Shown: positions 32,780 through 45,400 of the stretch, in pieces
How the letters are laid out: the number at the start of each line of letters is the position of its first letter
Position numbering within the stretch: position 1 is the stretch's first letter
Assembly: GCA_037447655.1 (NCBI GenBank)
Contig: JBBHKE010003045.1
Coordinates: forward strand, 1 to 64,000
Source: Zygnema cylindricum
Lineage: Eukaryota > Streptophyta > Zygnematophyceae > Zygnematales > Zygnemataceae
Reading direction: 5' to 3'
DNA: 64,000 nucleotides
Program-made: the position numbers and the translations under genes
Notes under the pieces: generated by a model
Databases searched by the model: none
What the model was told of the DNA's origin: nothing
Seen by the model: the letters and a program-made list of their open reading frames with translations, nothing else

Positions 32780-32860
32780 GGTTGACGGACCAAGGATTTG
32801 ATCCTGGTACCTACCGTCCGTCCTAGTAGCCTACTGTCGTTACCATGTAGCCTACCACCT
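32780..32860 (-). other. antisense tRNA-like module in solo LTR F
   Basis: The minus strand reads GGTAGGCTACATGGTAACGA, then CAGGATCAAATCCTTGG with GATCAAATC fitting the B-box. Confidence 0.4.
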
Positions 32861-33562
32861 GTGTTGAAGTATATAGGATACGATAGCTACTTAAAGACGT
32901 GGAAATAGAGAAGTTCATTTAACTGACGAACGGACCACAATCACACAGACATAGTTAGATAGAATCTCATCGAAAAGTACTACTTGTATTTTTAACGGCT
33001 ATAAATTAAGGCCGATATCAATCGGACGGCGGAGGAAGAAGTTGGGATCACGGAATGAACGATTTGGCGGTTTGCGGTAACAGCCACACTGGGTGACACG
33101 TGGCAACATGACATTGGATAGCGGCATCTCCGAGACATACCATGGCAAACCCTGATATGGCAAGCGTCGTCTTCTTGGCCATGTCGTACAATGGCCGTAC
33201 AGAAAGTACTTCGGGCCAAGTACCTTTCTATACTGGCTTCGTACTTCAGTAGTAGAGGGATTAGAGAGGGGTTTAGGACTTAGGAAAATTAGAGGAAGCC
33301 GCCTCTCTCACCCAGAGAGATCTTGTATAAAAGGTCATCTTTGAACATTAATAATTAATTTGCTCAAGGGAGCAAATTCAAGGAATCTTTTTGTAACAGA
33401 CTAAGGGGAGTCTGTTATTCTACGCGGTGAAGTCTTATCAGTCTGTATTCTGTCAGGGTGTCAGTAATATTCATTCAAAGACTGAGGGATTGATGATATC
33501 CTATGGGCTTTCGGTAAGCTGCCTACTCTAAGTACCAATGGAGGTCTCTGGGTTACAAGCTC

Positions 33563-34565
33563 ACATACCCCGGTGTTCAAAGAAGACAAAACTTCGAAGA
33601 AGAAACCTCTCCAAATATCCCCGAAGACTGTTATAATTTTCCCTCAACCCTCGGTTCCGCCGTACGGATCCGGACAGACTCTTCTAAGTTTCAAATAGTG
33701 AAAGTCCAAACCGCCCAAAGAGAGAATAGTGCCAACCACCCACCCGAGCTACGATTTCCACAAAAGACAATCCAAAACAAAGATGGCAATAGAGTCCACG
33801 ACACAATGCAACAATTCTCCAACAGAAAGATTAATTGAATTCTGTGGGGGTTTTCTCAGGAGACAGTACTAAAAAAGCAACCTGTCTCCTTCGGCCCCAA
33901 ATGCCTTATAGAAGCAAAGTTTGTCCTACTGCAAGTGTCAAAGTCAAAGCAATACGAGAAGCCAATCAACGGCCAGAAATTGATATTGTACCGACATAAG
34001 ACAAACCAGACTGTACTACACTAAAGGCTTAAAATTAGGTGACTAGCTCCGGCTGGATTTGAAGCCAGATGTCCTTCTATGATACACTCCTGAGCAACAA
34101 AGTCCTAAATTGACGTTAAATGCCTAACTTTGACTCAAAGTAATAAATGCTCTGCCCGTCTACAGGACGTGTACTAATATCCTACTGACAGCCAACAGTA
34201 AAATCTACAAGACTATTCCAAAAGTTAAGTGGCCTTCCACAATGTACCCCCCCACAAACGGCAACATGAAAATCTACAAGACTATCCCAAAAGTTTTGTG
34301 GCGTTCCACAATGTACCCCCCCACAGGGGTAGGCGGTTGCTGGTCACATGTAACTAAATGGTATTGTTTGAAGCAGAATAACTCTGTCGTTCGGTCTCTG
34401 TTAGGCGCGAAATAAAGTGTGTTCCGTTCAGTTTAGTAGATACAAGGATTTTGTTTGGCTAGGCGCACACCTTTCTTCGTACTCCGATGACCGTACAGAG
34501 GGAAAAGGGCCTAGAAATCCTTGGTCAAATAAAAAGGTGCCTGTGAAGCACACAAGCTTGACAGT
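33563..34565. other. unassigned sequence right of F, probably Ty3-type LTR/leader
   Basis: It continues 27815-28071 across solo LTR F. No coding frame. It contains a 69-bp tandem duplication (34201-34330). Confidence 0.35.
34201..34330. repeat. 69-bp tandem duplication with GGGGGGGTAC motif
   Basis: Two copies of AAATCTACAAGACTAT...TTCCACAATGTACCCCCCCACA (starts at 34201 and 34270). The C7 run preceded by GTAC also ends both 254-bp repeats (27561-27814, 34566-34819). Confidence 0.88.
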
Positions 34566-34819
34566 TGTCGAGCGTGCTTCAGAAACATAGGAGAGGGGCC
34601 CACCGCTAAAAGTAAAGTGCATTAGGGTCCTGGATACCTGGAGGTTCAAAGGAGATGTCTAAGAAGGTGTGAATAGAAGTCCTACAATCCACCCCAAATG
34701 CTGATGCGGTTCCGGATGCGTGATCATGCCCATTTTTGTACCTCCCTTCTTGGGGATATGCATGGGTAATAACGAGGGAGCGAGTGAAAGAGGAAAATGT
34801 ACCCCGTACCCCCCCAAAT
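34566..34819 (-). repeat. 254-bp direct repeat, copy 2, at the 3' edge of element G
   Basis: Same as 27561-27814. On the minus strand it begins right after a G-rich polypurine tract (34820-34829), as expected for the start of a 3' LTR. Confidence 0.5.
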
Positions 34820-34983
34820 CCCCCCCCCTCTTAGTCCCGCGTGACTAAGAGGTTAAGATTGCTCAGCCGCCAAATTCGAAGTCCCCACAGAACCATGGAT
34901 TTGCGGTTTGGGAGCGAGACTCCCATGTCGACAGCAAGCAGAAGTCATTCCACCCTTGATAACAACGATTACACACCGAGAGG
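34820..34983 (-). mobile_element. Ty3/gypsy element G: 3' untranslated segment and candidate PPT
   Basis: Minus strand: non-coding stretch, a 10-bp hairpin (CCTCTTAGTC / GACTAAGAGG, 34827-34852) and a G8 polypurine run directly before the 254-bp repeat. Element D interrupts it: AGAGG at 34979-34983 pairs with AAAGG at 54244-54248 as D's target duplication. Confidence 0.5.
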
Positions 34984-35394
34984 TGCAACTCTGAGACCTC
35001 CACTGGTACTCAGAGTAGGAAGCTTACCAGAAGCCTCTAGGATAACCTGAATCCCTTAGTCTTTGTATGAGTATTGGTGACACCCTGACAGAATACAGAC
35101 TGACCAAATCGCACCCCTTTGTAAGAGTTGACTCCCGTGAGTCTGCCACAAAAAGAATCCTTAAATTTGCTCCCCTGAGCAGTTAATTATCAATGGTCAA
35201 AGATGACCTTTTATATAGAAGCTCTTTGGGAGAGAGAGGCGGCTACCTATAGTATTTCTAAGTCTTAAACCCCACTCTAATCCCTCTACTACTGAAGTAC
35301 TGAACTAATCAATTCACTTTACAATACAGAAAGGTACTTGGCCTGGAATACTTATTGTACAGCCATTGTTCGACATGGCAAAGAAAACGCGGCC
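34984..35394 (-). repeat. 3' LTR of D, downstream part
   Basis: Starts on the plus strand TGCAACTCTGAGACCTCC and matches 53245-53645 (including TTTATATAGAAGC where the 5' LTR has TTTATACAAGAGC). Ends at the element B insertion, CGGCC (35390-35394). Confidence 0.88.
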
Positions 35395-36427
35395 TGCAAC
35401 TCTGAGACCTCCATAGGACCTCAGAGTAGGCAGCTCACACGAAGCCTATAGAATAACCCTGACCCCTTTGTGTTTCAACAAGAATAACTGCCACCCTGGC
35501 AGACAAAAACTCTTACCAGCTTCACCCTTGTAAAGGCAAGTCTCCCTTGAGGTGATGGCAAAAAGAATCTTTGAATTTGCTCCCCTGAGCAGTAAGTTAT
35601 GAAAGGTCAAAGTTGACCTTTTGTACAGAAGCTCTCTGGGAGAGAGGGTCCAATCTATAATATTTTTCTAAGTCCTATCTCTCTCTAAAACTCTATCTAC
35701 TGAAGTACGGCACCAATCATAATAGTATATCGTACATAAAGGTACAGGTGCCAAGGTACTTTCTGTACGGCCATTGTACGACATGGCCAACAAGTCGACA
35801 CATGTCATTTTTGGATTCGTTCCTGGAATCCCTGGAGATGTTGTAATCCAATGTGATTGCGCCACGTGGCAATTGATGTGACGTCGTGTGAAAACCGCCG
35901 AAAACCCATTCCGCGATCTCGGCATGCTTTGTGGCCGTCCGATTAAGCCGGATTACAATCGTGGCCGTCATAAATACTTGCGCAATATTTATTTCGCATT
36001 CAAAACAAAAATGCGCGATATCCGTTTCGGATGTTCCGTACGCTGACATTACAAACTTTATCTATGTCTAAATATCCCGTTGAATGAAATAGCCTACGAG
36101 TTAACATTTAAATAACTACCAAACCGTATATCATATATATCTTGTTTAGACTATATGGTTAAGGTTACCGGCTACCGGCTGCCTTGACGGACGGCAGGTA
36201 CGAAGTTCAAATCTTGGGTCCGCCAAGTTCATTTTGGTAAAATCTACCAGCCTAATATCTGTCCGCGTCGGGATAGCATAGGCGGCCATGGCTCTATCTC
36301 CCTCTCCAAATTTGAGTGACTGCGACAAGTGTGGGAGCTAGAGAGAGGAGTTATGGCAGGCTGCCTCTGCTTCTTTTCTGAATTTTACAAAACCTATAAA
36401 ATACTAAAATAACATTTTATTTCTACA
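35395..36427 (-). repeat. 3' LTR of element B
   Basis: TGTAGAAATAAAATG...GAGTTGCA. tRNA-like module on the plus strand at 36146-36229 (GTTCAAATC B-box). It differs from the 5' LTR by several percent. Confidence 0.9.
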
Positions 36428-36440
36428 CTCCCTTTATTTT
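36428..36440 (-). promoter_or_regulatory. polypurine tract of B
   Basis: AAAATAAAGGGAG before the 3' LTR. Confidence 0.82.
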
Positions 36441-39400
36441 CTAGTCATTCTTTATTTTAAGACCACATTTCTCCCGGCAGAAAATTAGTTTAGGGGAAAG
36501 AACAGGTTTGGTCATCATATCTGCTACCATTTCACTATCTGGTTTATACTCCAAACTGATTATCTTGTTTTTTACTTTCTTCCTAATAAAGCTAAGTCTA
36601 ATGTCCATGTGTTTGGTTTTAAAGTGATGTTTAGGATTGACAGAAATGGCAATGGCAACGTGATTATCACAAAACACTTTTTAGACACCACTCTTAAGAT
36701 GACCAAGCTCACTAAGCAAAGACTTGACCCACATTAGTTCTTTTACAGTAGAGCAAGAAGCCATGTACTCACCCTCCATGGTGGACTGAGCAATGACCTT
36801 TTGCTGCTTGCTGCTCCTGCAGCAAGCCCCATCACCCACATACAATGTATATCCAGATGTGCATCTCCTCATAGGAGCATCCCCATAGCTGTCATCACTC
36901 CAAGTGGTGATGTCAGTATTTTTCCCACCCAAATGCAACCATAGATCTCTAATTCCTATGAGATATCTATGGACTCTCTTAGCTGCCTCCCAATCTTTCT
37001 TAGTGGGAGCATTCAGACTCCTACTTAGTACTCCTACGGCTAGGGCTATGTCCGGACGGGTACAATTCATGAAATATATTAGGCTGCCCACTACTTGTCT
37101 ATGAGGGATGGTCTGCATAAATCTTTTCTTTTCCGAGCCTACCTCATCATCTAAGATTATAACTCCCTCTTCCTCACTCCCCTCACTTCCCGTCTTTAAT
37201 TCAATTGGAGTGGTACAACTATTAGCCTTGTCCATTTGGAATTTTTTCTAACATGTTTCCAATGGCCTCTTTTTGAGTTAATCTTATTATCTTTGTATCG
37301 CTGTCTCTCTCTACCTGAATTCCCAAAATATACCTTGCTTCTCCCATATCCTTTATCTCAAATCTTCTTTTAAACAATTTTTCAACTTATTTAGTTTATC
37401 CATAGATTTACTTAAAACAAGCAAATCATCGACATAAATTGCAATTAAAATAATTCCTTCTTCATCTTCAAACAAATAAACTGAGTGATCTGAGCTGATC
37501 CGAACATATCCCAAACTCGTTCTAAACTCATCGAGCTTCTTGTTCTATTGCCGGGGCGCCTGTTTCAGCCCATACAAAGATTTGGTCAATCGACATACCT
37601 TACTTTCCTCCCCTTGCTCCACAAATCCTTCGGGCTGTCGCATAAAAATTTCCTCTTCCAACTCTCCATGTAGGAAGGCCGTCTTGATGTCCAATCTGAA
37701 GCACTTCCATGTCTTCTGCTGCCGCCATACTGAGAAGTATCCGAACCGAAGGAAACCTGGCGACCGGAGCGAAAGTCTCCTCGTAGTCAATTTCGTCTTT
37801 TTGGGTAAATCCCTTTGCCACTAACCGAGCCTTGTAGCGCTTAATGGTGTTATCCGGGTTGAGTTTCAGCTTAAATACCCACTTACACCCAATTAGCTTC
37901 CTGTCAGGAGGACAATCCACCAATTCCCATGTATCGGTCGCCATAATTGAGGCCATCTCCTCATTAATGGGTGTCTTCCACCGATTTCTTTCAGGACAAG
38001 TCATTGCCTCATTATAAGTTTGAAGTTCATCGGGGTGAGATAGTTTGGTTACCTTATTGTTAACTTGCCTCTCTTGCAGTCTTTTAATGCTTCTTCTTCC
38101 TCCCTCAAACTTAGTTGCCGGAATAGATGGCTCTCTTTGATTCTTCCGAACAGTTTCTACTTCTCCCCTATTCCTTGATTCCGAGTGGATTTCCACCACG
38201 TCTTCCGCTTTGGTTGGAGTTAATACTAGGGGTTCCACATTTGGGTCCTTCTCGATCTGATCTGTACGTGCAAGATCATCATCTTCTTGAAATCCTGGAT
38301 AGTTAGGAAGCTCAAAGTCATCAGAATTTTTTGACTCAAATCTGATTTTATTTGTCTTTGTATGCTTGAAGGGATCTATAGATTTTCCTTCATATATAAC
38401 CACTAGGTGCTTCGGTAGGATAATATCCTCTCTTTTGAGATCATAGACTCTATATCCTTTTACATCTTCATCATATCTTAGTAGATATCCTGGTTTTCCT
38501 TTTCGGTCTAACTTCTAGTTTGACCGAATTGTGTCTAAACTGAACACTTGACTATCGAAAACCTTTAAGTGTGAAACATCTGGTTTTCGGCCTGTCCATC
38601 TCTCATAGGGTGTTTGGCCTCTTACTGCTGAAGTAAGAACTCTTCTCTTGTGATAATTTGTACAATTTATTGCTTCGGCCCAAAAATTCTTTCCTATCTT
38701 CTTATCTGACAGCATACTCCTAGCATCATCACTCACTGTTCTATTTAATCTTTCAGCTACACCATTCTGCTCAGGATTTTCAAGAACTGTCTTTTGGTGT
38801 TGCCTTCCATCTTCTCTTAAAAAATACTCAAACTGGTTAGAGGTATACTCTCCACCATTGTCACTCTTTACTCTCTTGATTGAGGTTTCATGGAGTTTTT
38901 CACTCCATGCTTTATATTGTTTAAAATATTCTTGAGCCTTTGACTTATTTCTCAAAAAATACACCCTGGAATACCGAGACCAATCATCGGTGATAGTCAT
39001 CATAAATCTCTTCCCCCCGGGTGATGGCACTCTGGCCGGCCCCTAAATATCTGTGTGTACTAAATCTAGAATCTTTTCTCCCTTATAGGTGGCAGTTTTT
39101 GGGAAGGGTAACCTGTTTGTTTTACCTTGAGCACATCCACTACAATCACTTAGGTTCTCACTTTCACCGAACTGAATCCCTTCCACTACTCCCATCTTTT
39201 TCATCTCTCTTAACTTGTCTAGATTCACATGCCCAAGCCTCTTATGCCACAACATTATATCATGAACACCAGCATAATAAAGTTTCTTCTTTTCATTGCT
39301 TAAAATTAGCCTAAACATCCCTAGGCTACCTTTTTCAGCAGTGAAATAAACTTCCACCTCAAAAATAGCAGTAAAGACTCCTTTCCTAGTGCTAGTATCA

Positions 39401-39780
39401 AAACCCTTATCATCTAATACAGACGTAGAGATGAGGTTTTTGTTCAGCTCCGGAATAAAAAATAAATCGGAGAATGTAACTATGGATGTCTTTCCTTCTA
39501 CTAACACTTTTAGATATACCGATCCTACAAGAGTAGTAGTGACTATCCTCCCATCCTCGTACTCTATCTCTACGGTGGGAATCTTTCTTATCTTAGTGAA
39601 CAAGTGTTTATCTTTACACATGTGGATAGATGCACTTGAATCTACAATCCAGCCTGCTTCACCTTTCAATCCACCGAAAGCATATTTCTGCTTTCGTGGA
39701 ATTTTGACCTCATTTTTCGCTTCCAACTCCTCTTCCAGTAGGAGTTCATCGTCCTCGTCCTCGATTCCGCCTCATTTACC
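36441..39780 (-). pseudogene. pol: copia Pol of element B
   Basis: Protease reads DSSASIHMCKDKHLF (about 39.65 kb; Gly of DSG changed to Ser). The zinc-binding finger is HKRLGHVN...DCSGCAQGK (about 39.25-39.13 kb). HTDI is followed by TAG at 39043-39045, where C has Trp (HTDIWGP). The integrase core has SDNGGEYTS and PEQNGVAERLNRT (39.03-38.5 kb). RT includes WELVDCPPDRKLIGCKWVFK, FAPVARFPSVRILLSMAAAE, a frameshift in MDIKTAFLHGELEEEI (about 37.7 kb), and YVDD at 37425-37436. RNase H: GSLIYFMNCTRPDIALAVG, ARSSKQQKV region, DNHVAIAISVNPKHHFKTKH, ending near 36441. At least five breaks. Confidence 0.9.
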
Positions 39781-40798
39781 TGTGTCACAAGGGCCTTTTT
39801 CTTTCCTCTCGGGGGTCCATCGATCTGCCCCTCCTTTAACCGCAGCTCGGTTAACTTAGTGCATTCAGCCATATAGTGCCCGGGTTTCTTACAAAAATGG
39901 CACAAACCCATGGGAGTCCTTGGTCCGAACTCCTCGGTCTGATTTTTCTGCCCCTCCCCCTCGATAATTTCCAACCTGTTTTTTGGAATCATTGTTTCTC
40001 TAATCGGTCCCAGCTGCCAAAGCTTACCCACTCTTTCCTCCCTTTCAGATCTCAATTGTATTCTCCCGAACGAGAATCATCCCTACCACTGAATTCCAAA
40101 TCCACCTTGAGTCCGCCAAATCCTGTAGACGGTTGACTATGTTCTCCAACTCATCGGGTAACATTATCAGTAAACAGTTGACCTTTTCCTTTTCGCTAAA
40201 TACTTTTCCAGCACTCTCTAGTTCCATGTAAAGTGTAGCAAGCTTATTGCAAAAATCCAACATCTTCCCCCCTTTGTATACATACTCTTTAATTTTCTCA
40301 TCAGCCAACTGTTGTTGCTGAATCGTACCACTTCGGTACATCTCTATGAGAGCCACCCAAAGATCGGATGCCCTCTCTACCTGCAAATGGGGAGATGCAA
40401 GCCCTTGAGTAAGATGGCGGAGGATGAAGTGCTTAGCTGCAATATTGTTATAGTCCCACGTATCGATATCATTCTCCTCGTTCCTCATAATAGGTGACAT
40501 GAATGCCGAACCGGTTGCTATTGGTGTGACCGTCTCCTTCTACTTTCCTTTGTCACCACCTCTCCTTCCTTTGTCTCCCCCGTTGAAGATGGATCTGCAT
40601 CTTTAGTGAATCTGCCTCTTGTAAACACTGGAGGTATCCCAAGACTGGATGGCACCTCACCCATCTACTCACTATTCCCCAAAACAGTTTCTATTATAGA
40701 GCTCCTGTCATCATACTTTCCCAGTATATGAAGCCAGCTCCATTGAATATGGGCACCCTAGATGGTGGGCCCATAACTTGCAACTCCGATACCTCCAT
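39780..40798 (-). pseudogene. gag: copia Gag of element B
   Basis: ATG at 40798 inside the LTR, MEVSELQVMGPPSRVP through the PBS, then frame breaks in the variable region to about 40500. A 151-codon block (DTWDYNNIAAKHFILRHLTQ, MYRSGTIQQQQLADEKIKEY, YKGGKMLDFCN) follows. After another shift near 40050, the zinc knuckle CHFCKKPGHYMAEC is intact. Gag shifts frame again near 39.73 kb into protease. Confidence 0.85.
40764..40778 (-). promoter_or_regulatory. PBS of element B
   Basis: AGTTATGGGCCCACC, one mismatch (first base) to the other four elements. Confidence 0.75.
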
Positions 40799-41813
40799 AG
40801 GACCTCAGAGTAGGTAGCTCACACGAAGCATTTAGGATAACCCTGACCCGTTTGTGTTTCAACAAGAATAACTGCCACCCTTGCAGACAAAACCTCTTAC
40901 CACCTTCACCCTTGTAAAGGCAAGTCTCCCTTGAGTCGATGGCAAAAAGAATCTCTGAATTTGCTCCCTTGAACAATAAGTTATAAAGGGTCAAAGTTGA
41001 CCTTTTGTACAGAAGCTCTTTGGGAGAGAAGGTCCAATCCATAAAAAATTTCTAAGTCCTATCTCGCTCTAAAACTCTATCTACTAAAGTACGGCACCAA
41101 TCATAATAGTGTATCGTACATAAAGTTTCAGGTGCCGGTGTACTTTCTGTACGGCCATTGTACGACATGGCCAACAAGTCGACATATGTCATTTTTGGAT
41201 TCGTTCATGGAATCCCTGGAGATGTCGTAATCCAATGTGATTGCGCCACGTGGCGATTGATGTGATGTCGTGCGCAAACCGCCGAAAACCCATTCCGCGA
41301 TCTCGGCATGCTTCGTGGCCGTCCGATTAAGCCGGATTACAATCGTGGACGTCATAAATACTTGCGCAATATTTGTTTCGCCTTCGAAACAAAAATGCGC
41401 GATATCCGTTTCGGGTGTTCCGTACGCCGTACATTACAAACTGTATCTATGTCTAAATATCTTGTTGAATGAAATAGCCTACGAGTTAACATTTAAATAA
41501 CTACCAAACCCTATATCATATATCTCAGTTTTAGAGTAGATGGTTAAGGTTACAGGCTACCGGCTGCCTTGATAGACGACTGGTACCAAGTTCAAATCCT
41601 AGGTCTACCAAGTTTATTTTGGTAAAATCTACCAACCTAAAATCTGTCCCGGTCGGGATAGCATAGGCGGCCATGAGTTTATCTCTCTCTCCAACTTTCA
41701 GTGACTGCGACAAGTGTGGCAGCTAGAGAGAGGAGTTAGAGGCAGGCTGCCTCTGCTTATTTTCTGCAATTTACAAATCCTAGAAAATACTAAAATAACC
41801 TTTTATTTATACA
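40779..41813 (-). repeat. 5' LTR of element B
   Basis: TGTATAAATAAAAGG...GAGTTGCA. The tRNA-like module on the plus strand at 41531-41611 contains GTTCAAATCC, a canonical B-box. The TATA position has drifted to TGTACAAAAGG. Confidence 0.9.
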
Positions 41814-42401
41814 AGGCCTGCCATATCTAGGTTCGCCCTGGTACGTTCCGGAGATGCCCCTATCCAATGTCATGTTGCCACGTGTCAACTTGTGTGGCTG
41901 TGACCGCAAACGTCCAAACTGCCTATTCTAAAATCCCGGCTTCTTCTTTCGCCGTCCGATTGATATCCGCTATAATTTATAGCCGTTTTAAATACAAGCA
42001 GTACTTTTTGATGTGATTCTATCTAACTTTCTATGTGATTGTTGTCCGTTCATCAGTTAAATGAACTTCTCTATTTCCACGTCTTCAAATAGCTATCGTA
42101 CCCTATATATTTCAACACAGGTGTTAGGCTACCTGGTAACGACTACTTGGACGAACAGTAGGTACCTGGATCAAATCTTTTGTCCGTCAACCTTTTTGCT
42201 AAGTTTACCAAAGGACTGCCTTCTGTCTCTAGGGGAAGCATAGGCAGCCATGGCTCTAGCTTCCTCTCGAGCCTTCAGTGACTAAGACAAGTATGGGGCT
42301 AGAGAGAGAAGTTAGAAGCAAGCTGCCTCTGATTTTTCTTGCTCCTATTTAGATCATTTAAGTAACCTAGAAAATACCTAAGTAAACCTTTAATTTCAAC
42401 A
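41814..42401 (-). repeat. 3' LTR of D, upstream part
   Basis: Matches 53640-54243. It is cut by element B at 41813 and continues at 34984-35394. tRNA-like module on the plus strand at about 42121-42190. Confidence 0.88.
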
Positions 42402-42414
42402 CTCTCTTTATTTT
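42402..42414 (-). promoter_or_regulatory. polypurine tract of D
   Basis: AAAATAAAGAGAG before the 3' LTR start at 42401. Confidence 0.8.
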
Positions 42415-45400
42415 CTAGTCACTTTTAAATTTAAGTCCACACTTGTTTACATTTAGGAGAGGGTACAGGCTTTGTCATCATGTCTGCCACCATCTCACTG
42501 TCTGGTTTATACTCTAGACTTATTATTTTATCCTTCACCTTTTCCCTTACAATGCTAAGTCTGATATCTATGTGCTTTGCTTTAAAGTGATGTTTAGGAT
42601 TAGCAGCAATTGCAATTACTGCTTGATTATCACATAATATTTTCTGAATTCCACTCTTAAGATGCCCCAATTCCCAAAGGAAGGATCTAACCCACATTTA
42701 TTCCTTCAAAGCAGAGCAAGAGACCATATACTCTGCCTCCATGGTAGACGGGGAAATGACCTTTTGCTGTTAACTGCTCTAGCAACAAGCACCATTCCCC
42801 ATATACAACACATATCCAGATGCACATCTTCGTATTGGAGCATCTCCATAGCTAAGGATCACTCCAAGTGGTGATGTTAGTATTTTCCCCACCCAGATGT
42901 AGCCATAGATCCCTAGTTCCTATGAGATATCTGAGGACCCTCTTAGCTGCTTCCCAATCCCTTTTGGAAGGAGCATTTAGACTCCTACTTAGCACTCCTA
43001 CAGCTGCTGCCAAATCCGGTCTGGTACAATTCATAAAATTAATCAGACGCCCACTACCTGTCTGTATGGGATAGTCAACATAAACTTCTTCTTTTATGGA
43101 CCTAGTTCATCATCTAGAATTAGGATACTCCTTCCTCACTCCACTCACTTCCCTTCTTTAGGTCCATGGGAGTCATACAACTGTTGGCATTGTCCATCTA
43201 AATTTTTTCCAACATGTTTCCAATTGCCTTCTTCTGAGTTAGTTTAATTATTCTCTTTTCTCTATCTCTCTCTACTTGTATTCCCAGAATATATCTTGCC
43301 TCCCCTATGTCCTTCATTTCAAATCTTCCCTTTAGATTTGTTTTTAGTTTGTTGATTTTCTCCATTGACTTACTCAGAACAAGCAAATCATCAACATAAA
43401 TTGCAATAAAGATGACACCTTCCTCATCCTCAAAAACATAAATTGAATGATCTGAATTGATCCGAATGTATCCCAGACCGGTAAGGAACTCATCAAGTTT
43501 CTTGTTCCACTGTCTGGCACCTGTTTCAAACCATAGAGAGATTTGATCATTCGGCATACCTTACTTTCCTCTCGTTGTTCCACAAATCCTTCCGGCTGTC
43601 GCATGAAGATCTCCTCCTCTAGTTCTCCATGTAAGATGGTTGTCTTGATGTCCATATGGTGTACTTCCATGTCTTCTACAGCTGCCAGACTGAGAAGTAT
43701 CCGGACCGAGGGAAATCTGACGACCGGGGCAACGGTTTCTTCGTAGTCTATTCCCTCTTTTTGAGTAAAACCTTTTGCCACAAACCGGGCCTTATACTGC
43801 TCAATAGTATTGTCCGGATTCAGTTTTAATTTGAAAACCCTCTTACATCCAATTGGTTTTCGTTCGGGTGGACAGTCCACCAACTCCCATTTATCAGCCG
43901 CCATGATTGATGCCATCTTTTCATTGATGCCGACTTTAACCGGTTTCTTTCTGGGCAGTTCATTGCCTCTCCATATGTTAGAGGTTCATCCGGGTGAGAC
44001 TGTTTAGTTACCTTGTTGTTAACTTGTTTCTCTTGAAGTCTTTTGCAACTTCTTCTTCCTCCCTCAAAAGCTGCGGCTGGAATAGATGGTTCCCGTGGAT
44101 TCTTTCGAATCACCACGGCTTCTCCCCTTTCCCTCGGATCCATATCGGTTTCCACCACGTCTTCCGCTTCAAGTATAGGTGTCACCGGTGTTTCCAAGTC
44201 TTTCTCGGTCTGTTTTGAGCCTGCAATGATATCGTCCGACCTTGCAAGAGTATCATCTTCTTGGAGACCCGGATAGTTATCAAGGTGAAAGTCATCAGAC
44301 TTGTCTGACTCAAATCTGATTTTGACTGACTTTGAGGATTTGAATGGATCTACCGACTTCCCTTCATCCATAACTACTTGGTGCTTTATTAGAATTATAT
44401 CTTCTCTTTTTAGATCATACACTCTATACCCTTTTACATCATTATCATATCCTTGCAAATATCCGGGTTTCCCTTTAGGATCTAGTTTCTAATTAGATCT
44501 GTCTGTATCTAAACTGAAGACTTTACTACCGAAAACCTATAAGTGAGATAGATTTGGTTTTCGGCTGGTCCATCTCTTATATGGAGTTTGGTCTTTCCCC
44601 GCCGATGTAAGTACTCTATTTCTTAAATAATTAGCACAATTCATAGCTTCGGCCCAAAATCTTTTTCCTATTCTTTTATCTCACAACATACTCCGGGCAC
44701 TATCATTTAGTGTCCTATTTCATCTATCAGCAACTCCATTCTGTTCCGGGTTTTCCGCAACTGTCTTTTGATGTTGCACACCATCCTCTCTTAAAAACTC
44801 TTCAAACTGATGGGAGGTATATTCCCCTCTATTATCACTTCTTACTCTCTTTATTGAGGTCTCGTGAAGCTTCTCGGCCCATGCTTTATATTGTTTGAAA
44901 TACTCCTGAGTTTTTTATTTGATTTTCAGAAAGTATACCCGGGAGTACCGAGACCAATCATCGGTAATGGTTATCATAAATATTTTTCCTCCGGGTGATG
45001 GCACTCTTGCCACTCCCCAAATATTCGTGTGTACCAAATCAATAACTTCTTCTCCTTTATAAGTTGCTTCCTTTGGAAATGGTAATCTGTGTGCTTTACC
45101 TTGAGCACACCCACTACAATCACTTAAATTTTAATTTTCCCCAAAACGTATTCCTTCAACTACTCCTATCTTTTTCATTCTTTTTAGCTTTTCTAGATTC
45201 ACATGCCCAAGTCTCTTATGCCACAACATAATATCATTAACACCAACATAGTAAAGTTTGAGTTTTTCATTACTTAAAGCAAGCCTGAACATTCCTTGGC
45301 TACCTTTCTCAGCATTCCTTGGCTATCTTTCTCAGCAGTGAAATATACATCTTCCTCAAAACTAGCTGTAAAAACTCATTTTCTGGTGCTAGTTTCAAAT

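Larger units (their letters stand above)
28072..33557 (+). mobile_element. solo LTR F of the D-type copia family, interrupted by element A
   Basis: LTR sequence runs 28072-28231 and resumes 32729-33557 (about 989 bp without element A, against 999 bp for the 5' LTR of D). It starts TGTTGAAATAAAGG and ends GGTTACA. The flanks are AGCTC at 28067-28071 and AGCTC at 33558-33562, a perfect 5-bp target duplication. No internal region accompanies it, so it is a solo LTR left by LTR-LTR recombination. TATAAAAG at 33325-33332 is its promoter candidate. Confidence 0.85.
35395..41813 (-). mobile_element. copia element B, nested in the 3' LTR of D
   Basis: 6419 bp, minus strand. LTRs at 40779-41813 (1035 bp) and 35395-36427 (1033 bp), PBS 40764-40778, PPT 36428-36440. 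The flanking 5 bp are CGGCC (35390-35394) and AGGCC (41814-41818), one mismatch. Removing B restores the LTR of D. All coding domains are present but broken. Confidence 0.92.

Noticed and set aside
28072-33557. F as a full copia element with element A as its interior
   Set aside because: A has its own LTR pair, PBS, PPT and target duplication, and F's two parts join into one LTR.
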